A stretch of DNA of 64,000 nt from Sialis fuliginosa (lineage: Eukaryota; Arthropoda; Insecta; Megaloptera; Sialidae). Under the pieces are notes generated by a model. That model saw only the letters and a list, made by a program, of their open reading frames with translations. It ran no database searches and was not told the DNA's origin. Below are positions 60,731 to 64,000 of this stretch, piece by piece; position 1 is the stretch's first letter, and the number at the start of each line of letters is the position of its first letter. Position numbers and translations under genes: made by a program. The stretch is from positions 8,651,001 through 8,715,000 of the forward strand of contig OY540813.1 in NCBI GenBank assembly GCA_961205875.1, written 5' to 3'.

Positions 60731-61610
60731 ATCCATGAAAATCAATGGGAAAACATGGCTGATGTTAGGGAACTCACTGATATTTATGCAAGATGTCTCG
60801 ATTTTATATGTCTTCACTCATCCCATTCATTCTTCGTTGTGTGTTTTTTTAATATGAAGTAAAGCATATTTCAAGTTGGACCACAATTTTACACTGATTG
60901 TCTTGAGAAAGATACAGATAAAAAATAATTGAACATTCATATTCTAAGTGTTATAAGTATTCAAAAGTTATATTACATGTATTTAAATATCGACAGATAA
61001 ATTTATTATTCAATAAAAAAATGAGCTTGTCCATATAAGTAAATTTATTGTAAAACATGCAAAGTACAATTCAACCAATCTATATAATATTCCATATATA
61101 CATATTTTTTTTATACAGCACTATAAAAGTACTACAGTCAGCCCCAACGTTACAATAAGACTTTAACATTTACTGGTATTGTTGAAATATGGTCGCATCT
61201 TCGAAATGCATTAAACTGTTGACAAATAAAAAAATTTTAAACGAAAATGAAATATTGGAACGCATTCTCGTATTTTCTTTTTCGAGTATTTCTGTAGACA
61301 TTGCAGGATTCTGTTTTTATAGCCGCGTCGAAATTTTTATGATAAAAGTTTTATATGTTTTAATAATTGAGGTTTCAAATTGAATTTTTACATCCTTTTT
61401 ATGAATAAATTTCAAAAAGTACATTTTACATTTATCTGGGACATGCCATATTTACCATGTTTGATGTTACTAGCATACCTATATTGATTTTTCCTTTTTT
61501 TTTATAGAATTAAGATGTTTTTTATTACAACGAATTTGAATTATTAATTATATTTAATTTTTTTACTCTTCAATTAATAAAAAGACATGCTTGATAAATC
61601 ATCCTTAACA
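60731..61610. other. AT-rich non-coding DNA
   Basis: Nothing recognised. Confidence 0.5.
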
Positions 61611-62320
61611 TAAATAAAGCTCAAAGTCTGCCTGTCTGTCCGTTAGTGCGTTTATAACTCGAGAACAACTTATCCGATTTACATGTTTTTTTTATTCTTA
61701 GGGAATAAGCAGTGGCGATAATAGTAAATCATTTTGGAAAAAAGTTTTCTGCCAGCGCGCTCTTTTGCAAAACGTTAAATATTAAACAAAATAAAGTAGT
61801 AAAAAACTGTGTTGAATCAAAAGATCTCAAATAAAGTCCGCGGTAGCATATAACTTTGATATTTAAGACACAATAACTGCTTTTATGTTACATAGAAAAT
61901 TAAAAATGTTTCGGTTCTGTTTACGTGGACTTATGACTTATCGAAATAAATGGTTTCATCGCCATAAGTACTTAATGTAGATATAATTTGCCTTTTGCAG
62001 CATCCAATTTGGTCTTTTAGTTTAGGAAATAACTTTAAATAAGTTATATATGGTAAGATATTATTAATAACGCGTGAAGTGCTGCGTCGCAGCGGGGCAG
62101 AGGGAAAAATTTGCATGCGCTCGACGGGTATTCGAACTCCCTCGGCTCAGCCATTGTGTTTTAATCGTCAATTGTTTATTGAGGTAATTTAGATGTTGAT
62201 TAATTATTATTACAATAATAACTAATCGTGTTTGTACTTAATTCAACTATATTTTTCAAAAATCCTAAACAATAATTCCGTAATCGACGCGAGCGAAGTC
62301 GCGCAGGAACAGCTAGTATT
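61611..62320 (+). mobile_element. Interspersed element with GCGAGCGAAGTCGCG tail
   Basis: The left part AAAGTCTGCCTGTCTGTCCG, then TTTATAACTCGAGAACAACT and TATCCGATTTACATG, is a common start of an insect interspersed repeat. The right end GACGCGAGCGAAGTCGCGCA followed by AACAGCTAGTA is its usual finish. The interior at 62,075-62,155 contains GCGCTCGACGGGTATTCGAA and CTCCCTCGGCTCAGCC. There is no reverse transcriptase or transposase frame. I cannot assign a class with confidence. Confidence 0.6.
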
Positions 62321-63440
62321 TTAATAAAAAACAAATAAAAAATAAATAAAATTATCAATGATATAAATAATAATATGTACGTATAAAAAAGTACTATTAA
62401 TTACATATAATAACAATAAAAATCATATAAACACAATAAAGAAATAAAAATAATTATTTCGGTTTAAGTTTAATATAACGTAGCATAAAATGACATCTGC
62501 TACCAAGAAATATTTCTTAATTAAAACAAAAATAATTCGCATCGTGTCTCCCTTACTTCCCCCTATCAAACAAACTACATACATTCATACTCATACCCAC
62601 AATATACAAACCGCTGGTGAATTCCTCATCAGCTGTAATAAAAGCACAAAACTAATTACAAAATATAATAAAATACCCGACAAACATTATATCCACGCCG
62701 CGTGTAAAGACACGCGCTTATAGTCGCGTAAGTGAAAATTTATAATATAAATAAACAGATGAATAAACGTGGCACGCACCGAGAGTCTCTGTATTGCGAC
62801 ATTTTAGTGCTTTCTTCGCCCGTAAAGTGTATTCCCGTAAAAAAACATATACTACATAGCACCGAAAGCACAATAATTTGAACGTGGACAGTGAAAAAGT
62901 GGTTTACGAGACTCAAAATTTAATATTTACTATCAAATATCTAAGATTTACATCATTTATATGTAATGTACTGGCACCAGTATTGAACAATACCCTAGTG
63001 TTGAACATTTTTAAATTAAATGTACTGAATTAAAAATATTTGTTGATATTTGATTGCAGTTGTTCTTAAAATAACTCATTAACGATTAGAAAGAGAGAGT
63101 GAGAGAAAGAGAGATGAGTGTAACTTGCTACATTTATTACACATACATTTGTAAAAGTTTAATTTTACATCAATTTATATGCAAATAATCGTTTTGAAAA
63201 TATTAATCAGGTTCCAAGTGTAACTTAATTAAACTTTAGATGCCAAAATTTAAAGGCATTGGTTCGACAATATATATGCGTCCTATTTATCAGAAAAGCG
63301 TAAGTAACGAAGAAAACGTTGAGCGCTATATGATTATTAAAGTAAACGCTACAATTTCACATAATTAGATTATTCAAATACACTTACTACATTTTTAACG
63401 TAATTTACTACAAGTATCCTTTCTCTCTTTATCATTCAAC
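62321..63440. other. AT-rich non-coding DNA
   Basis: A GA-rich run lies at 63,090-63,115. A small patch at 62,690-62,830 has GTGTAAAGACACGCGCTTAT. No gene is supported. Confidence 0.45.
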
Positions 63441-63663
63441 TTGCCCCATTTTCCCCTCCTTGTTATACACATGCACGTACACGCGTTTGTTTATCAGCAC
63501 GTGTAATAATGGTTACGTATGATTTACGTTTCGCAATAAATAAAATCAACGCAAGCTGCTGACACCGACCGCTGCCGTTGTTACCGCGGGGACACGAAAC
63601 CCAAGACGGTTTACACACAACAAGTTTGCCCAGTGCCCTTCGTCGTCGAGGGGGTAGCAGCAA
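63441..63663. other. GC-richer island ahead of a possible promoter
   Basis: CpG-containing sequence (for example CGACCGCTGCCGTTGTTACC near 63,567) fills this stretch up to the TATA-like motif. A 66-codon minus-strand frame across it shows no family signature. It may be a proximal promoter region. Confidence 0.3.
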
Positions 63664-63705
63664 TATAAGCGGACAGCTCAGTCCCGTCGCAACTATGAAG
63701 TATGT
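63664..63705 (+). promoter_or_regulatory. Possible core promoter, first coding bases and splice donor
   Basis: TATAAG at 63,664-63,669, an initiator-like TCAGTC at 63,678-63,683, a short leader and ATGAA at 63,695-63,699 are followed at once by GTATGT, a plausible splice donor. Insect cuticle-protein genes often have a tiny first exon ending a few bases after the ATG (known pattern), and this arrangement resembles that. Against it, the TATA-to-initiator distance is about 16 bases instead of about 30, and the rest of the gene would lie beyond the window. In frame, the ATG reads only seven codons before a stop. Confidence 0.22.
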
Positions 63706-64000
63706 TTCTTTACCCTAATTGCTTAAGTGTTTTTAAAATGTGTTTATTATATTTTAAAGTTGTTTATTGTCTGTGATCACAGTTAGTAATATATGTACTA
63801 TATTTACTATATATATAAACACGATTAGTTATTATTATAAGAATAACTAATCAACACCTAAATTACCTAACAAAAACAAATCAGATCAAAAAGTACAAAT
63901 AATTTTGGTTATGTTTAAATTTCAAAGTTAATTATTGAAAACAAAATAAACAATTGATGATCAAAACACAACAGTCGTTCCCTCTACCCCGTTGCGAGGC
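63706..64000. other. AT-rich DNA at the right edge
   Basis: AT-rich sequence, perhaps the start of an intron if the promoter to its left is real. It contains the hairpin-like TTAGTTATTATTATAAGAAT with AACTAA (63,826-63,851). Confidence 0.35.

Noticed and set aside
62100-62155. tRNA-like GTTCGAAT box on the minus strand
   Set aside because: No acceptor stem, D arm or anticodon arm can be fitted. It lies inside an interspersed repeat.

Overview
The window looks like insect nuclear DNA: very AT-rich, full of (GT)n and AT microsatellites, short inverted-repeat transposons, and relics of repeats common in insect genomes. Several relics match repeat types I know from moths and butterflies. These include a CGAGCGAAGTCGCG...AGCTAG tail, a 'CAAATCGGTTCAGTAGTT' retrotransposon 3' end, and a 'CGGAACCCT...CTTGACCG' tail. 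Lepidoptera is therefore my best guess, but it rests on remembered repeat types and not on any gene. I found no convincing protein-coding gene, rRNA, tRNA or CRISPR array. The longest open frames (about 90-119 codons) are low-complexity, AT-driven or copies of repeats. The sequence reads as intergenic or deep intronic DNA. The only hint of a gene is at the far right (about 63,660-63,705), where a TATA-like motif, an initiator-like motif and ATGAA followed by GTATGT could be the start and first splice donor of a plus-strand gene.

Layout. At 1-583 there are partly duplicated retrotransposon 3'-end relics. At 1,543-3,666 there is a nest of transposons: a probable hAT element, holding a hAT element with a perfect 8-bp target duplication (2,063-3,489), holding a 1-kb foldback element (2,354-3,366). 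A second copy of the foldback lies at 56,104-57,148 with its own perfect 8-bp duplication, and one arm of a third copy lies at 46,915-47,160. At 4,519-5,441 there is a foldback flanked by TA. Smaller TA-flanked inverted-repeat elements lie at 10,722, 30,944, 34,379, 37,794 and 44,469. Three copies of a palindromic repeat with a hammerhead-like core lie at 7,855, 14,703 and 25,613. Other foldbacks lie at 16,611, 20,357 and 41,350. The densest repeat block is 43,646-46,915. It holds a foldback with a MITE inside its loop, a 184-bp tandem array with an A-B-A-A-B variant pattern, and two long hairpins.

Between the repeats are more GC-rich, apparently single-copy islands of about 100-500 bp: near 5.45-5.95, 11.23-11.5, 11.95-12.07, 15.23-15.47, 17.44-17.65, 23.05-23.29, 29.0-29.17, 29.69-29.94, 31.5-31.9, 32.87-33.24, 35.21-35.62, 42.75-43.02, 48.55-49.02, 59.75-59.9 and 63.44-63.7 kb. 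Many have a (GT)n tract at the edge. They could be enhancers or untranslated exons. I cannot tell which without conservation data. Nothing here works as an operon or pathway. What can be read is a record of repeat insertion around a sparse set of possible regulatory islands.
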